A DNA stretch of 64,000 nucleotides, from positions 41,971,190 through 42,035,189 of the forward strand of contig OY821763.1 of assembly GCA_963682095.1 (NCBI GenBank), in the 5' to 3' direction. Below the pieces are notes generated by a model. The model saw only the letters and a list, made by a program, of their open reading frames with translations, was not told where the DNA came from and did not search any database. The stretch comes from Potentilla sterilis. Taxonomy: Eukaryota; Streptophyta; Magnoliopsida; Rosales; Rosaceae. The first letter of the stretch is position 1. The number at the start of each line of letters is the position of its first letter. Of this stretch, positions 32,250 to 43,903 are shown one piece after another. Made by a program: the position numbers and the translations under genes.

Positions 32250-35200
32250 ATGAAGCCTATATTCTGTGGGAATTTGGATTTTGATGCAAGGCAATCTGAT
32301 GTCGAGCGGCTTTTCAGTAAGTATGGAAAGGTCGACAGGGTGGATGTGAAATCTGGTAAATTGGCTTCTTATTGAAGATTTATTTTTTGCTATTACTACC
32401 TGGAATTGGTGTACATAGAAGGCTAGTTCATTGACTGCTGCATGTTGGTTTGCCCGTTTACATTTGTTTATCCCTTTGAGTTTGTTGGGTATGCATTGTT
32501 TGGAAATTTTCTGAATGTACTGATATCTCTGAAGTGCGAGAGGACTGAATCGTCCTGCTCGGGTGTGTTTTGTATGAAGTAATGTAGATTGAGGTTTGAG
32601 CACCTTTCTTATACGTATGAGATGAACGATCGGGGCAAGCTTGATAAGTAGAGTGGTATTTTGAGGTGCGACAGGAAGTCCTTCTGCAACAGAGTAGTTT
32701 AGTAGGGATTTTTGTCCTCCTATGGATGTGACTACTTCAACAATCATGATATTCTGCTGTGTGGCTGAATTATAATTGGACCATATTTCTGAATGCTATG
32801 GCGTTAGAGTGGGGTTACCGGATAATTGAGGAAAGGAATCTGTGGTCTACAACCAGTGAAAAATGATGCATTTACTATATACCTCATTGACCCTTTTTGT
32901 ATATCAGCAAATGCATGGTTTGGTTGTGTTTCATAACCTTTTTATCATGTTCTGTGTAGTGGCACTTATGTCCTGTGGATCTCCTTCATATTAAGAAACT
33001 TGAGCTCTTTCATTGGGTTATTGGATATAAAATTAAAGGCATATTTTCTAAGGAAAGAATATAGCTGTTATTCAAAGGGGTCAATGTATCATTCCTTGAA
33101 TCATAATTTGAATGGTGTACACGGTATTTTCAGAGAAGCAGGTAACTTATTATTGAAGTGTAAACCGCCATACTCAACAATTTCTTTGGCGCAGGATAAC
33201 TTGGAATGTCCATGCTCTTGGATGGATCTGCGTGTCTGCATTTCTTTTGTAGCATGTGCCACGGTTCAGTTTATTTTTCGAGAAGTTAATATGATCAGCC
33301 CTAGCCCTGCCATCCTACTTTCCCTCAGACCATTGCTTTTTCTTTCCTCATGACTTTTCCTCCGTGTTCATTTACCGACATGTTCAATCATAGATTCCAT
33401 GATGGTATCGGCCAATGGCAGGTTTTGTGTTACTTCCTAACAGATGTTTTTGTATGTACAGAATTTGTTAGTTTTGAGAAGTCGAAATTTTGTCACGTTG
33501 ATGGATTTATCTGTAATAACTGTGCATCGGATAATTTGTTTTGTTAAGGTTATTGCACTTGCTTTGGTTATATAGAATGTCGGTTTTAATAGAATTGTTT
33601 CTATCTGCATTGATTTAACTAGGATTCGCCTTTGTCTATATGGATGATGAGCGAGATGCTGAGTATGCAATTCGAAAGCTTGACAGGACAGAATTTGGTA
33701 GGAAGGGACGCCGTCTTCGTATCGAGTGGACCAAGGTAATGTGGTTGGTTTTCAGCACAATCACTTATCAGTTTATGGTTTGTTCAATGGCATGCCAATA
33801 CCCATATCATCTTCCAGATACAAGTGTTATACTTTGCTGGTTTCTGAGTTTCACCTCATCTGTATATTATTGCGATTGTGTTGATCATAACATCACAAAT
33901 GATGCATATGTTTCCATCTCTTTCAAGTTTCTACATTTCTCTCGAGTTATTTGTGTCGAGGATGCCTAGATTATTTTATCTCAGTTTTACACTAACCTTT
34001 GGTCTATATTGTGGTTGTAGCATGAACGCGGGAGTAGGAGACCTGATGATTCGAAAAAACCTCCAGCAAACACAAAGCCCTCGAAAACCCTGTTTGTTAT
34101 CAACTTTGATCCTATCCATACCAGGACAAGGGATCTTGAGAAGCACTTTGATCTATATGGGAAAATAATGAACATAAGGATCAGAAGGAATTTCGCATTT
34201 ATTCAATATGAGTCACAGGAAGATGCTACCAAGGCGTTGGATGCAACAAATTCAAGGTTCTATTTTCTTGACAAGTTCTGTTATGTTGATTGCTTGAATT
34301 ATAAATTCAGAGATCTTTGCCTTTGGAAACTCCCTGCTACTTGTTTACAATTTCATTAAAACAGCTTTAGTGTATATGACTCCGTTCCAAGTTTTTTGGT
34401 ACTTATGAGGGAAGTTAAATGTGCTGTTTTGGGTTGTGTCACCAAACCTTAATTTTTGTATTTGATTTTATCAAAGCACTAAATGGTCTTATCAATTTGT
34501 TCTTATGCTCTATTAACTATGTTTTTACTATTTTCTAATTGAATTTTAAAGACAACTTACAGTATTAGATAAATTTTCAATGCCTTATATTTACTCAATT
34601 CATTTTTTAAAAAGCTACTTTGCTGGAAATCATCTCAGTTAGCTGCAACTCTTTTTAATTTTTTTGCCTAATAACTGTAGTTTGTCTCTTTTCGGTACAC
34701 AGCAAGTTCATGGATCGGGTTATATCGGTGGAGTATGCTGTTCGTGATGATGATGATAAAAGAAATGGCCACAGTCCTGATAGAAGGGGCCGCGATACGT
34801 CTCCTGAGAGGAGAAGAAGCGACGATCGGGTGCGATCTCCAAGTCCATACCGCCGAGATAGGGGTAGTCCGGATTATGGCCATGGTTCCCGTCAGAATTC
34901 TAGAGCTGAACCAAGAAGAAGTCCCGAGTATGATAGAGCTCCAAGAAGGAGCCCTGATTATGAGCGAGCTGCAAGCCCAGTCAATGATAGATACCACAGG
35001 TTTGACAAAGACCTGAACTGCTTTTATTTTGTGTAGAGGGGGGTAAGTTGTTTCAGAATGCCTTGTGGCATTAGGTGAAGATAAAATAATCATTCAACTT
35101 TGAGCTTCATTGCTAGGCATATCAAGTTGCAATATCTTTATCTAGTATTTACATTTTCTTTGTCATTATGTTGTATTTTCATGTCAAAATGATTATACAT

Positions 35201-35274
35201 CCTCCGATTTGAGTATATTTTGTTGTTGACTATGCAGCCATTCACCTCCAGCGCGGGAAAGATCTCGATCCTGA
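32250..35274 (+). CDS. RS40: Serine/arginine-rich splicing factor, RS31/RS40/RS41 subfamily
   Basis: Five coding exons join in frame: 32,250-32,355, 33,623-33,735, 34,021-34,256, 34,703-34,999 and 35,238-35,274, giving 262 residues. A leader exon ends near 31,963 and its intron ends at 32,221. RRM1 reads MKPIFCGNLDFDARQSD and FAFVYMDDERDAEYAIRKL. RRM2 contains KTLFVINFDPIHTRTRDLEK and IRRNFAFIQYESQEDATKAL. The tail is an RS domain with repeated RRSPDYER/SPEYDR units, ending ARERSRS. These are hallmarks of the plant-specific RS subfamily, which binds pre-mRNA and guides splice-site choice in the nucleus. Residues match RS40/41 best, but the length is closer to RS31, so the symbol is approximate. 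The 1.27-kb intron inside RRM1 is a known feature of the subfamily and a site of alternative splicing. Confidence 0.93.
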
Positions 35275-36270
35275 GAACCAGTAGTGGTTAGCTGAGCTGG
35301 TCTTCTCTCATTTGTACTTCTGTTGTGAGCAATGACTCATCAGTCGTAGTTGACATTCTTAAGTTTGATTATTCCCTTGTTGTTAAGTATTCAGATACAT
35401 GGCGAGTTTGAACATCATTGTGCTTTGTACTTTTTCCTTTGGAGTCTGAAACTTCATTGAACTGGTAAATTCGAAGTTTATTAAGTAGCCAATGATATGG
35501 TTTATGGAGCCTCCTGTTTACTTTATACTCTATTCATTTGTTAGAGTAATATCCCCAGAGAGCGTGGTATGGATGAACCTAGTTTTGTGTGAATATCACT
35601 ACTATTTTCTTTCTTGGAGGGCTCTGTTAATGAAGCCTTTCTTCTAAAGATTTTCCTGTGATAGAATGGTCTCTTTTGGCACTTTGCCACTGGGGATTCT
35701 TTGGGTTTCCCTCAAATAGTTGTATTGAAGTTCACCCTGGAATTAGATTAATTAGAAGGGTTTAAAGTCTTTGAAGTTTGAACTTCCACCATTTTATGTT
35801 TTATTATAGAAGCATGCTAGTTGTTACTACTTCACAATATGGTTTCAACTAGGAATTGGCAAGCATGTTTCGACATGTTTGAAGCTACCAAGATCTAGCC
35901 TGAAACCTACTGCACTCGTTGCATGCTGTGGTAGTATATGCCAATCGAGAAAAGAGGGATCCATTTAAAACAAACGACATATTTCAAGTTCGGGTTGGCA
36001 TTAGAACCTTGATTTTTCCAAAAAAACCCCGGTGCCTTGATATTATGTAACGCAGGGAAAAGTAAAAAAAGATCACTAAAATTTGCTCTACCATGTTAAT
36101 ATCTTATGTACGCAAATATCAACAGAACCGTACTCCAATTACCCTTCGCATCTGTAGTAGTACCAAAATATACTTACTAGTATTTACATTTTCATTGCCT
36201 AGTTTAGTTGTATATTCCGATGTTTTAGCATAGATGATGAATGAATGTATTTACAATAACAAAAAATAGA
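35275..36270. other. 3' UTR of the SR gene, then intergenic DNA
   Basis: No ORF of note is seen. The untranslated tail probably ends within the first 300 bp. Confidence 0.5.
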
Positions 36271-36287
36271 TTAGCTAGAAAAATGAT

Positions 36288-36407
36288 GAAATTGGATAGC
36301 TCAAATGGTAAAAACACTATTATTTAAGTTATTATGTCATGGGTTCGAGTCACGACAGAAATAAGTGTGAAATTCTTAGATTTTCTTAAAATATATATAT
36401 ATATATA
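36288..36407 (+). mobile_element. tRNA-derived SINE
   Basis: It contains TAGCTCAAATGG (A box, 36,297-36,308) and GGTTCGAGTCA (B box, 36,342-36,352), and ends in an (AT)n tail. A 17-bp target duplication, TTAGCTAGAAAAATGAT at 36,271-36,287 and TTAACTAGAAAAATAAT at 36,408-36,424 (two mismatches), flanks it. It is the same family as 23,223-23,357 in the opposite orientation. Confidence 0.92.
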
Positions 36408-36424
36408 TTAACTAGAAAAATAAT

Positions 36425-37160
36425 CTCATGAGCAATTAGTCCAACCGCCTGATTTAAGACTTTTTTTTTATCCAGATCTATACTGATGCTATTTACTAAG
36501 TAGAACCCCTAATCTAAGAAGGGATTAAAACGAGATAAAGTATATATCTTGCACTAGGTTTATGCGATAATGGAAATAATCGATAATGTAATGTAGGTTG
36601 TTGTAGCTCATAGGATCCATTTGTAACCTTCTTGTAGAGGAGAAAAGTAGTGTGTGTTGTTAGGGAAAAGGACGAGAGAGAGGAAGAAGAAGACAAAGAC
36701 ATAAGGTTAAACAAGAGGAAGAGGCAGCCGACAATCGACACAGGCAACAGCGTCACGTCCAGGCCACGCAAACGCCAGCGCCATAACCAAAGCCTTCTTT
36801 TCTTTCATCGTTCCCCAAATTCTGGGTTCTTTCTTTGTTTCGTACGCAGCCATTTGAAAGCTCAACAGCAGCTCCTACTTGCCACTTTCAAGACAGACAC
36901 AGCAGAATATGATAATCAAGCTAGTATCAGTTTTGATTAGTTTACTCAGTGAAGCAGTCACTCATAGCATCCGTACCCATAAATTGAGTTTGTTCAATCA
37001 AATGTTAGAGTCCAAAGTAAATTTTGTTCCAAACAAATCAATTTTAAATTTTGTTCAAGCAAATCGATTTTTTACACACACACATTCACAATTTGCTTTA
37101 GTAATTTAATTTTGTCTCGTTGTGAAATAATTAAAAAAAATTACCGGATATATCTACAAC
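36425..37160. other. Intergenic DNA
   Basis: An ORF at 36,650-36,940 is rich in Glu, Lys and Arg but has no family features, so I do not call it. Nothing else is recognised. Confidence 0.5.
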
Positions 37161-37173
37161 TAATAATAATGTG

Positions 37174-37370
37174 CCACGTGTCGTTATCGATACGATATTA
37201 TACAAGATTTCCGATAAGATTTTCGACTAATATAGAATTGACACGTGTCACTACCACTTGTCATTGTCGGTAAAATAATTGATCTAGATTTCCGATAAGA
37301 TTTTCGACTAATAGAGAATTGACACGTGTCACTACCACGTGTCATTGTCAGTAAAATAATTGATCCAGAT
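37174..37370. repeat. Tandem 81-bp repeat with G-boxes (CACGTG)
   Basis: TTTCCGATAAGATTTTCGAC starts at 37,209 and at 37,290, and each copy contains GACACGTGTCACTACCAC. CACGTG occurs at 37,175, 37,242, 37,323 and 37,337. A third, diverged copy starts about 37,170. They lie just upstream of the Harbinger transposase promoter. Confidence 0.88.
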
Positions 37371-37388
37371 TTTCGTTGATATTTTCGA

Positions 37389-37406
37389 CCAATTGGTTAT
37401 AAAACG
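37389..37406 (+). promoter_or_regulatory. CCAAT and TATA boxes of the Harbinger transposase gene
   Basis: CCAAT at 37,389-37,393 and TTATAAAAC at about 37,397-37,405 precede ATG 37,511 by about 105 bp, a normal plant spacing. Confidence 0.55.
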
Positions 37407-37510
37407 TCTAATATCATTCATTCTATACTCACAACATTGTGAAGAATCCGAGCAGATAACTCATCCATCAATCTAAACACTTAGCAATATTTCTTTGTTC
37501 ATCCGCACCA

Positions 37511-38886
37511 ATGAATCCTTTCAGCTTCCACAATTTTTTCAGGCAGAGACAACGTCAACAAGAAGAAGATGACCATATGGAACAATCATTCGTCAATCAT
37601 GTGGTCATGGTGGAAGCACAACACGGCGATGAACCAACACGACCAAGTGGTTCACGTCGCGGTAAAAAACTGAATAAGCAACGTCAGAGGCTATCTAGGG
37701 GACGCAATCTCATGGAAGATTACTTCATCGAACGTCTAATCTTCGACGCGCAAGACTTTCGCCGAGGTACAGGATGAGCAGAGACCGATTCAACATTATC
37801 ATGACGGACCTATGCAACCACGACCAATCTTGGCACCAAAGAGAAGACATCACTGGTTTGCTAGGGCTACTTCCCTAACAAAAGATGACCGGGGCTCTAC
37901 GAATGCTGGCATACGGGTCAGCCGCGGATCAATGTACTGAAATTACAAGGATGGGGGAATCAACTACCCTCGAATGTATGAAGGAGTTTTGCAGGCAAGT
38001 GGTTCACCTCTGTGGTCCAAGATACATCTGCAGTCCAACATCGGCAGACCTCACGCGACTACTATCTAAAGGCGAACGCCGAGGCTTTCCAGGTATGATT
38101 GGAAGCATCAACTGCATGCACTGGGAGTGGAAGAACTACCCAACCGCCTATCAAGGGGCATACTCGGGGCGAAAGGGTTGCCCAACGGTTATCCAGGAGG
38201 CGGTTGCCTCGTATGATATGTGGATATGGCACAGTTTATTTGGGTGTCCTGGAGCTAAAAATGACATTAACGTGCTCCACCTATCGAATGTGTTCTCAGA
38301 GATCCTTGCCGGAAGAGGCCCAAGTGTCGTCTACGAAGTCAACGGACAAAGGTACTCGACAACTTATTATCTGGCTGATGGAATATATCTAAGGTACTCT
38401 ACATTTGTCAAACCATTCCCAATCCCCAGACGCCGAAAGATAAGCTTTTCTCAAAGAAACAGGAGGCATACCGGAAAGATGTGGAGAGGGTCTTTGGCAT
38501 CTTGCAATCTCGATGGGCAATTATACGTCATAGTTGTACAATGTACCACAAATCGGTAATGACTACCATCATATTAGCTTGCATTATATTGCATAACATG
38601 ATTGTTGAGGAAAAGTACGTGGAGGATGAGGAAGAAGAGGATGAGGAAGAAGAAGACTTGCAAAACCGGTGGATGAATAAGGGAATCGAGGGATTTCCGG
38701 GTTTATGATGGGCCGGTGGATGAACAAGAGAATCAAATTCTTTTTAAGCCAATCAGTAGAGATGGAGTCAATATACAACGGTTTCACGAACGTGTTGCCG
38801 ATCTCGAATCCGTTTACATCCATAGAGAGTTCCAGAGAGACTTGGTGAAACACATTTGGAGGGTGGAAACGAGTGAAATACTCTAA
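37511..38886 (+). pseudogene. PIF/Harbinger transposase with an altered catalytic site
   Basis: ATG 37,511 opens with MNPFSFHNFF, then SRRGKKLNKQRQRLSRGRNL and EDYFIERLIFDAQDFRRG. After a frameshift the DDE_4-type domain follows: GFPGMIGSINCMHWEWKNYP, LFGCPGAKNDINVLHLSNVF, then after another shift VERVFGILQSRWAIIRH and ILACIILHNMIVE. The C-terminal tail continues in frame 3 to TAA at about 38,886 (HREFQRDLVKHIW). In the family the first motif is GSIDCMHW; here the first catalytic Asp is Asn (codon AAC). The second Asp and the Glu are kept. With at least two frameshifts and a lost catalytic residue the protein is almost certainly inactive. Confidence 0.9.
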
Positions 38887-39246
38887 ATATGTTTAATTAT
38901 GTATTTTCATTCCGTTTGTGTTTAATTATTACGCTTGTGTTTAATTTAAGTATGTGTTTTAATTTAATGTGTATTTCAATTTCATCTTAATAAATAAATT
39001 GTATTTTTATTTCTCGAAAATTTAAATTACATCAAATTTAAATTTAGTACAATACTATAACTATCATGGAAATAGCACGCGACTTTGGTGACTTCGGTGA
39101 TAACAATCCGAATATGTTTCATCGGTAGGTTGATCTTAACTAGCTCCTCCTTCATTAAGGATTTCTAGTTTCCTCTTGGTAAAATACATTTTCGAGATTG
39201 GGGTCATAGCCTCCAAATTCATTGTCATGATCCTTGTGCCATTCTC

Positions 39247-40245
39247 TTATTTCTTCAATCGTAACTCTTCTTCCGCCCTTGCTTCCTTCCACTTTTGAAT
39301 GTCTATGTACTCCACGTAATAATTAAGCTCACTTTCATTATGTGCTAGCTTCTTGGCATGCCATGATGCTTGGTCACTTGCAATGGTTTGCAAAACCTCA
39401 ACTCGTTGCTCAATAGGAGTCTTAGCCTGTTTCTTTTGGCGCCTAGCTTCCTTTGCCGCCTTGGTTCCCATTGGTTTAGGCGGACTCGAGGAAGCTACCG
39501 TGTTGCTTTCAGGTGTCTCATTCACTAAGTCGTCATCTAAATTGATGGTGGGAGATGATTCGGTTGCGGAAGGAGTAGCGTGGTAAGTACTTACATATGG
39601 AGATGGAGTAGTAGGTAGCACCGCAACGAAAGATGGATGATCCTGAACCACTTCCCAACATTCAAAGTGTGTGAACTTTTTCTTCTTGGCATTATAGTAA
39701 CATGATTGAGCTTGTCTTTCCTAATGAAAAACTTATATTAGGTACATATTTAATTACATAATTTAAACAAATTGGATAAAATAAATAATGTAACCAAATT
39801 ATATATATTAAAACAAATAATGTAAACAATGCTACATATTTAAACAAATTAGATATATAAATTACATAATTTAATTAGATATATAAAAGAATAAAAATTA
39901 TAATATATGATAAAATAATGTAAACTTACTTCGTCCATTAACGAAGTGCCGCTAGCTATACGTTGCCGTGCCGCCGCCAAACATTCGCCCCATTTTTGTA
40001 AGAGTAGTTTGAACTTGTTGTAGTGAGAAGCGAGCGCGATTCGGGTCCTCGGCTCCTTCAGAGGTTTCTCACCTAGTGCTAGCTTTCAATTTTGCATATA
40101 ATCGGCATGAATTGTCTCCCAAAATTTGTCCATATTTTGTTTGTTACCGTCGTATTCATCAACGCTATGACAGACAAAAGAGATGCACATTTGTAAATCT
40201 TCGGAGGAAGCCAATGGGAGCCCATTATTTTGGAAAAAAAATGTA
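39247..40245 (-). pseudogene. Harbinger second ORF, Myb-like/NAM-associated protein
   Basis: Two exons are visible on the minus strand. Exon 1 runs from about 40,245 to 39,930 (TRIALASHYNKFKLLLQKWG) with donor GTAAGT. Exon 2 runs from 39,720 to about 39,247 (KFTHFECWEVVQDHPSF, PMGTKAAKEARRQKKQ). PMGxKAAKEARR is the signature of the NAM-associated C-terminal domain of the Harbinger partner protein, which in characterised PIF elements helps the transposase reach DNA and the nucleus. Exon 1 contains at least one in-frame TGA. The gene faces the transposase gene tail to tail, the usual PIF layout. Confidence 0.8.
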
Positions 40246-40791
40246 AACTAAATGAGAGAGGAGATGGAGGAAGATGTGAAATTTGTTGTGCACAAATTGG
40301 TGTGAGTTGATCAAAAATTGAAGTAGTATTTATAGGTAAATTTTTGGGAGAGTTTTGAAATTTTTGGGATTTTTTTACTATTTTTAAGCTTTGTTTCTGT
40401 TCTGATCAAATAGTAGCCGTTGCCTATGAATTCTGACAATTTGATCGAAATTTCTGATTCAAATGGAAGGCCAAAATCTATTAAACCGTTGGAGTTTGAA
40501 TGGCCCAGTCAGTAATCCACGTGCCAGCCATTCATTGGTCCGTAATTTTTGTTTTACTCTTACTGACTCACAGGAAAAAAAAAAACCATGACGTCACTCA
40601 CGTGCTGTGGGCTCCGCCATTCGATCGAGCAACGGGTAGAGCAAAATTTGCTCGGGTGAGCAAATCTTCCCGATCTCCTAGGCGAGCAAACCTCTCCTCC
40701 ATTGTCGCCGGTGCGAGCTCCAAACTGGGTTTGCTCGAGCAAACCCGGGCGGCCCCACCTCCTGCTCGAGCAACTCTCCTCCTCCTGTTCG

Positions 40792-40806
40792 CCAATGCAG
40801 ATGCTC
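40792..40806. repeat. Right terminal repeat of the PIF/Harbinger element
   Basis: CCAATGCAGATGCTC is followed by TTA (40,807-40,809). Read inward it is GAGCATCTGCATTGG, the usual Harbinger end. A matching left end was not found between 36,400 and 37,511. A nearby palindrome GTTTGCTCGAGCAAAC lies at about 40,728-40,743. Confidence 0.6.
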
Positions 40807-40809
40807 TTA

Positions 40810-41333
40810 GAGTAATTTTTCAGTTGAGTTTACAATAAGGAAGAATAGTCAGATACAGAGATGCAAACCGATAAGCTTTCAACTACTACATTCTACAATG
40901 ACACAATAGTTACCTATGTTGATCAGGAAGACGATTGCAACTCACAATTTAAGACAAACTAAAATAGCAAGTATCTCTGACCAAATCATCTGGCTACCTT
41001 TTGTCATGAAATGATCCTACCACAACTATCAAAATCCACATTCTAAAAATGCTAAGATAAATCCAAATACCATACAACTCCATTAACTTAAAAAGATCAA
41101 GAAAAGAAGGTAATTAATGCGATGCATTATACTAATCAATCAAAGAGTGCAGACTTGCTACGTGGTTTTCATATTAGTCATATATACGAATTATGTGATG
41201 TGATGTTATAGTTGCGTCAAGTATGAAGTATATTATTAAATTATTAATAATAAGTATATTTCGCTTCGATCGTAAGAAAATAAATTTTCTTTCTATTGAT
41301 GCGAAATTTTTAGCTAATCTATGAAAATACTTG
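40810..41333. other. A/T-rich intergenic DNA
   Basis: No gene or repeat structure was recognised. Confidence 0.6.
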
Positions 41334-42170
41334 TTAGGACATCTCCAACCCAAGGTCCCAAACCTTATAAATTTGGGGTCCTAAAAAATCTGGGCTCCAA
41401 TGGTTAATTGTTGAGGTCCTAAACCCTATAAATTTGAGACTTGGTCTCATCCCAAGTCTTATTTTGAGACTGGGTTTGAGACCCGTCCTATAATTTTGGG
41501 CTGGGGCCCAAATGCCAGAGGAGAGAGAGGCGGGAGAGAAGAGATGCGGGAGGGAGAGAGAGTGCAGGCTGGACGCTCTACACGACAAGGAAGAAGTGCG
41601 GTTGGAAGATGCGCAACGCGCGACCCGCACGGCGAGTGAGCCGACCAGACTGTGCAACGTGGCCCGCAGCACGTGGCTCGACAGAGAGGGTAACGGCTCT
41701 CTGCAACCCCAACGGTCAAGAAATCCAACGACCATAATTGAATCTTCTTCCAATCCAACGGCCTCAATTCATCTCAGAATTAATTTTATTTTTTAATTTT
41801 TCTAAATGAATTTTTGATCTGACGGTTCAAGATATAGGTTTTAAATTAATCGACGGTTCTAATTTAAACTAACTTTAATTTTATATAGAACGGTAAGAAA
41901 AGTGACGAAAAAAATAATTAATTTTTTTAAAAAAATAAACGAGTAAATTAAACCAAACATAATATCTTTAATTTTAAATCATATCCACCGACACATGTCG
42001 ATCGAAATCGTGTCCGATTGTGGATAATGGATACGAGGTTCAAAATTCAACTTTTTTTCAAATTAATATTATATTTATTTATCATGTACAAGAATAGTTT
42101 ACAAATATAAATTATTATTAATTACAACACAAAATAAAGAAAACTTCAATATATAAATTTAAGACTTTTA

Positions 42171-42728
42171 GGGGGGTGTATTGTATTCAGATTTATACAG
42201 ACTTTTTTTAAGTGATGGATTCATAAAAAGTTCTTAGATTTATATAGACTTTATAAAATCTTCTAGATTTATGTATATTTATAAGAAAAACTTTAAAAGA
42301 CTTGTGAAAACAAAAAATACAACTTTTATGGATTCTCATAGATTTTGACAAACTTTTTATCATTAATCAGTTTATCAACATAAACATGTAACACAAGTAC
42401 ATAAACAAAAAATTAACATGGAATATTTCCAAGTTAACTAGTTCTATATGTGTATCAAACTAGACATCTATATTATGGAAAAGGAAAAAGTATAAGGATA
42501 GAAATGATGTAAAGAAAAAAATTATAAATTCATGGAGAGAGAGAGAGAGAGATTTTGAGATTAGATCGAGTTGATGCCGGAAAGTTAATTGATAGGATTA
42601 CTTATGAAATGCGTGGGCTTTCTGATATATGCGGTCATGAGGAACATTGTTGGGGTACGACCATCGTTATGTACTCGTTGTACTCTTTTATTACCACCAA
42701 CTTGTATAGGTAGCCCCTATTGTAAAAT

Positions 42729-42807
<79 letters not shown>

Positions 42808-43126
42808 ATGAAAAGATAATAATTATAAATCCACGAAAATCTTGAGTCTAGAAGTTGGATTGATGGAACCTTATTTTCTTTACAATTTACACTAAACAAT
42901 CCATGTAAATCCATCATTTAATGAATCTTTCAAAATTCATAAAGTTTTTGAATACCCTTAAACTTCTATAAACTTTTAAAAAGTTAATTGAAATCATAAT
43001 TGAATACCCTCAAACTTTAGTGGATTTAAAATCTTCTTTTATAAATCCAAATTGAATACCCCAAAACTTTTAGAATCCATAATAATCTTTAAAAATCTAT
43101 GGAAATCCAAATACAATACACCCCCC
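42171..43126. mobile_element. Nested Harbinger-type MITE-like element
   Basis: Its ends are GGGGGGTGTATTGTATTC and the near-complement ending AATACAATACACCCCCC. TTA flanks it at 42,168-42,170 and 43,127-43,129. Both arms are A/T-rich with repeated TAGATTTAT- and AATCCAAAT-type words. The interior includes a long (GA)n tract. Confidence 0.88.
42730..42805. repeat. (GA)38 microsatellite
   Basis: Seventy-six bases of uninterrupted GA lie inside the nested element. A shorter GA run lies at about 42,535-42,551. Confidence 0.97.
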
Positions 43127-43334
43127 TTAGTTAAAATCCTACCACTTGAGATAGTTGAAGTTTTCTATGAATAGTGTCTAAATGAGGTCTTATAATAGGT
43201 ATGAGACCCCATTATAAGACTTAATGGTTGGAGATGCCCTTATATACTACGAATATGATCATCTTGTTGTTTTAATGAAAAGACTTTCATTCTTGAGCTG
43301 CAAAATTTCGAAATAATTAAATTTGAAATGATTC

Positions 43335-43799
43335 TGTTGACAGTAGCCATAAGAGAGACTACCCAGGACCCCAGACCCGCAGCAATGGCTCTTAGACCCG
43401 GCCTAAGGCCCGGAAGTTCAACACCAGCACCTGGTCCGGCACCCGGGCGGACCTTACGGGTTAGCGGGTCCCGGGGACAGGGGACAACAGCTCCCCAAAC
43501 AAGGGCCGAAACAATCCAGTAATATATGCAGAAGGGGGTCAATCCCACATCGAAGGGTGAGGCTAGCCCTCACGCCCGACAGCTTATATATGAGTCATAA
43601 CTACCCTCATTAATAGGTAATCAATACTTCAACTATTCATTCCCGCTTAAGTTATTAGTTTATTCCAACTATACTGACTTAGGCATCGGAGCGGAATAGA
43701 CCGGCCCCGCCCGGTATTCCCTTAGTTAGCAGGATTTGCAGGAAGGAATCACACCAAGATCCACCGATCTCTGTGAGCCTACAGATTTTGACAGAAACA
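43335..43799 (+). repeat. 5' LTR of the Tat-type element
   Basis: It runs TGTTGACAGTAGCC to TTGACAGAAACA, 465 bp. It contains GCTTATATATGAG as the TATA core and is followed by the primer-binding site at 43,801-43,816. Confidence 0.92.
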
Positions 43800-43903
43800 A
43801 TTGGCGCCGTCTGTGGAAAGAGTACAAAAAGTTTGTGTTGTCCTACTAGCAGGAAGGGTATCTGTCAGCCCGGGAAAACCCCCCCAAAAGGTTACGAAGT
43901 AAC

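Larger units (their letters stand above)
41337..43239. mobile_element. Non-autonomous Harbinger-type element
   Basis: The left end is GGACATCTCCAACC and the right end is GGTTGGAGATGCCC (complement GGGCATCTCCAACC), with one mismatch. Both are flanked by TTA (41,334-41,336 and 43,240-43,242), the PIF/Harbinger target duplication. It has no transposase. It contains the nested element 42,171-43,126. Confidence 0.88.

Noticed and set aside
36288..36407. Possible tRNA gene
   Set aside because: A and B boxes are present but the segment cannot form acceptor and anticodon arms, has an AT tail and is flanked by target duplications; it is a SINE.
36650..36940. Charged 96-codon ORF
   Set aside because: No start context, domain or neighbour supports it.
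42589..42917. ORFs with Arg-Glu or Leu-Ser repeats
   Set aside because: They are direct translations of the (GA)n microsatellite.
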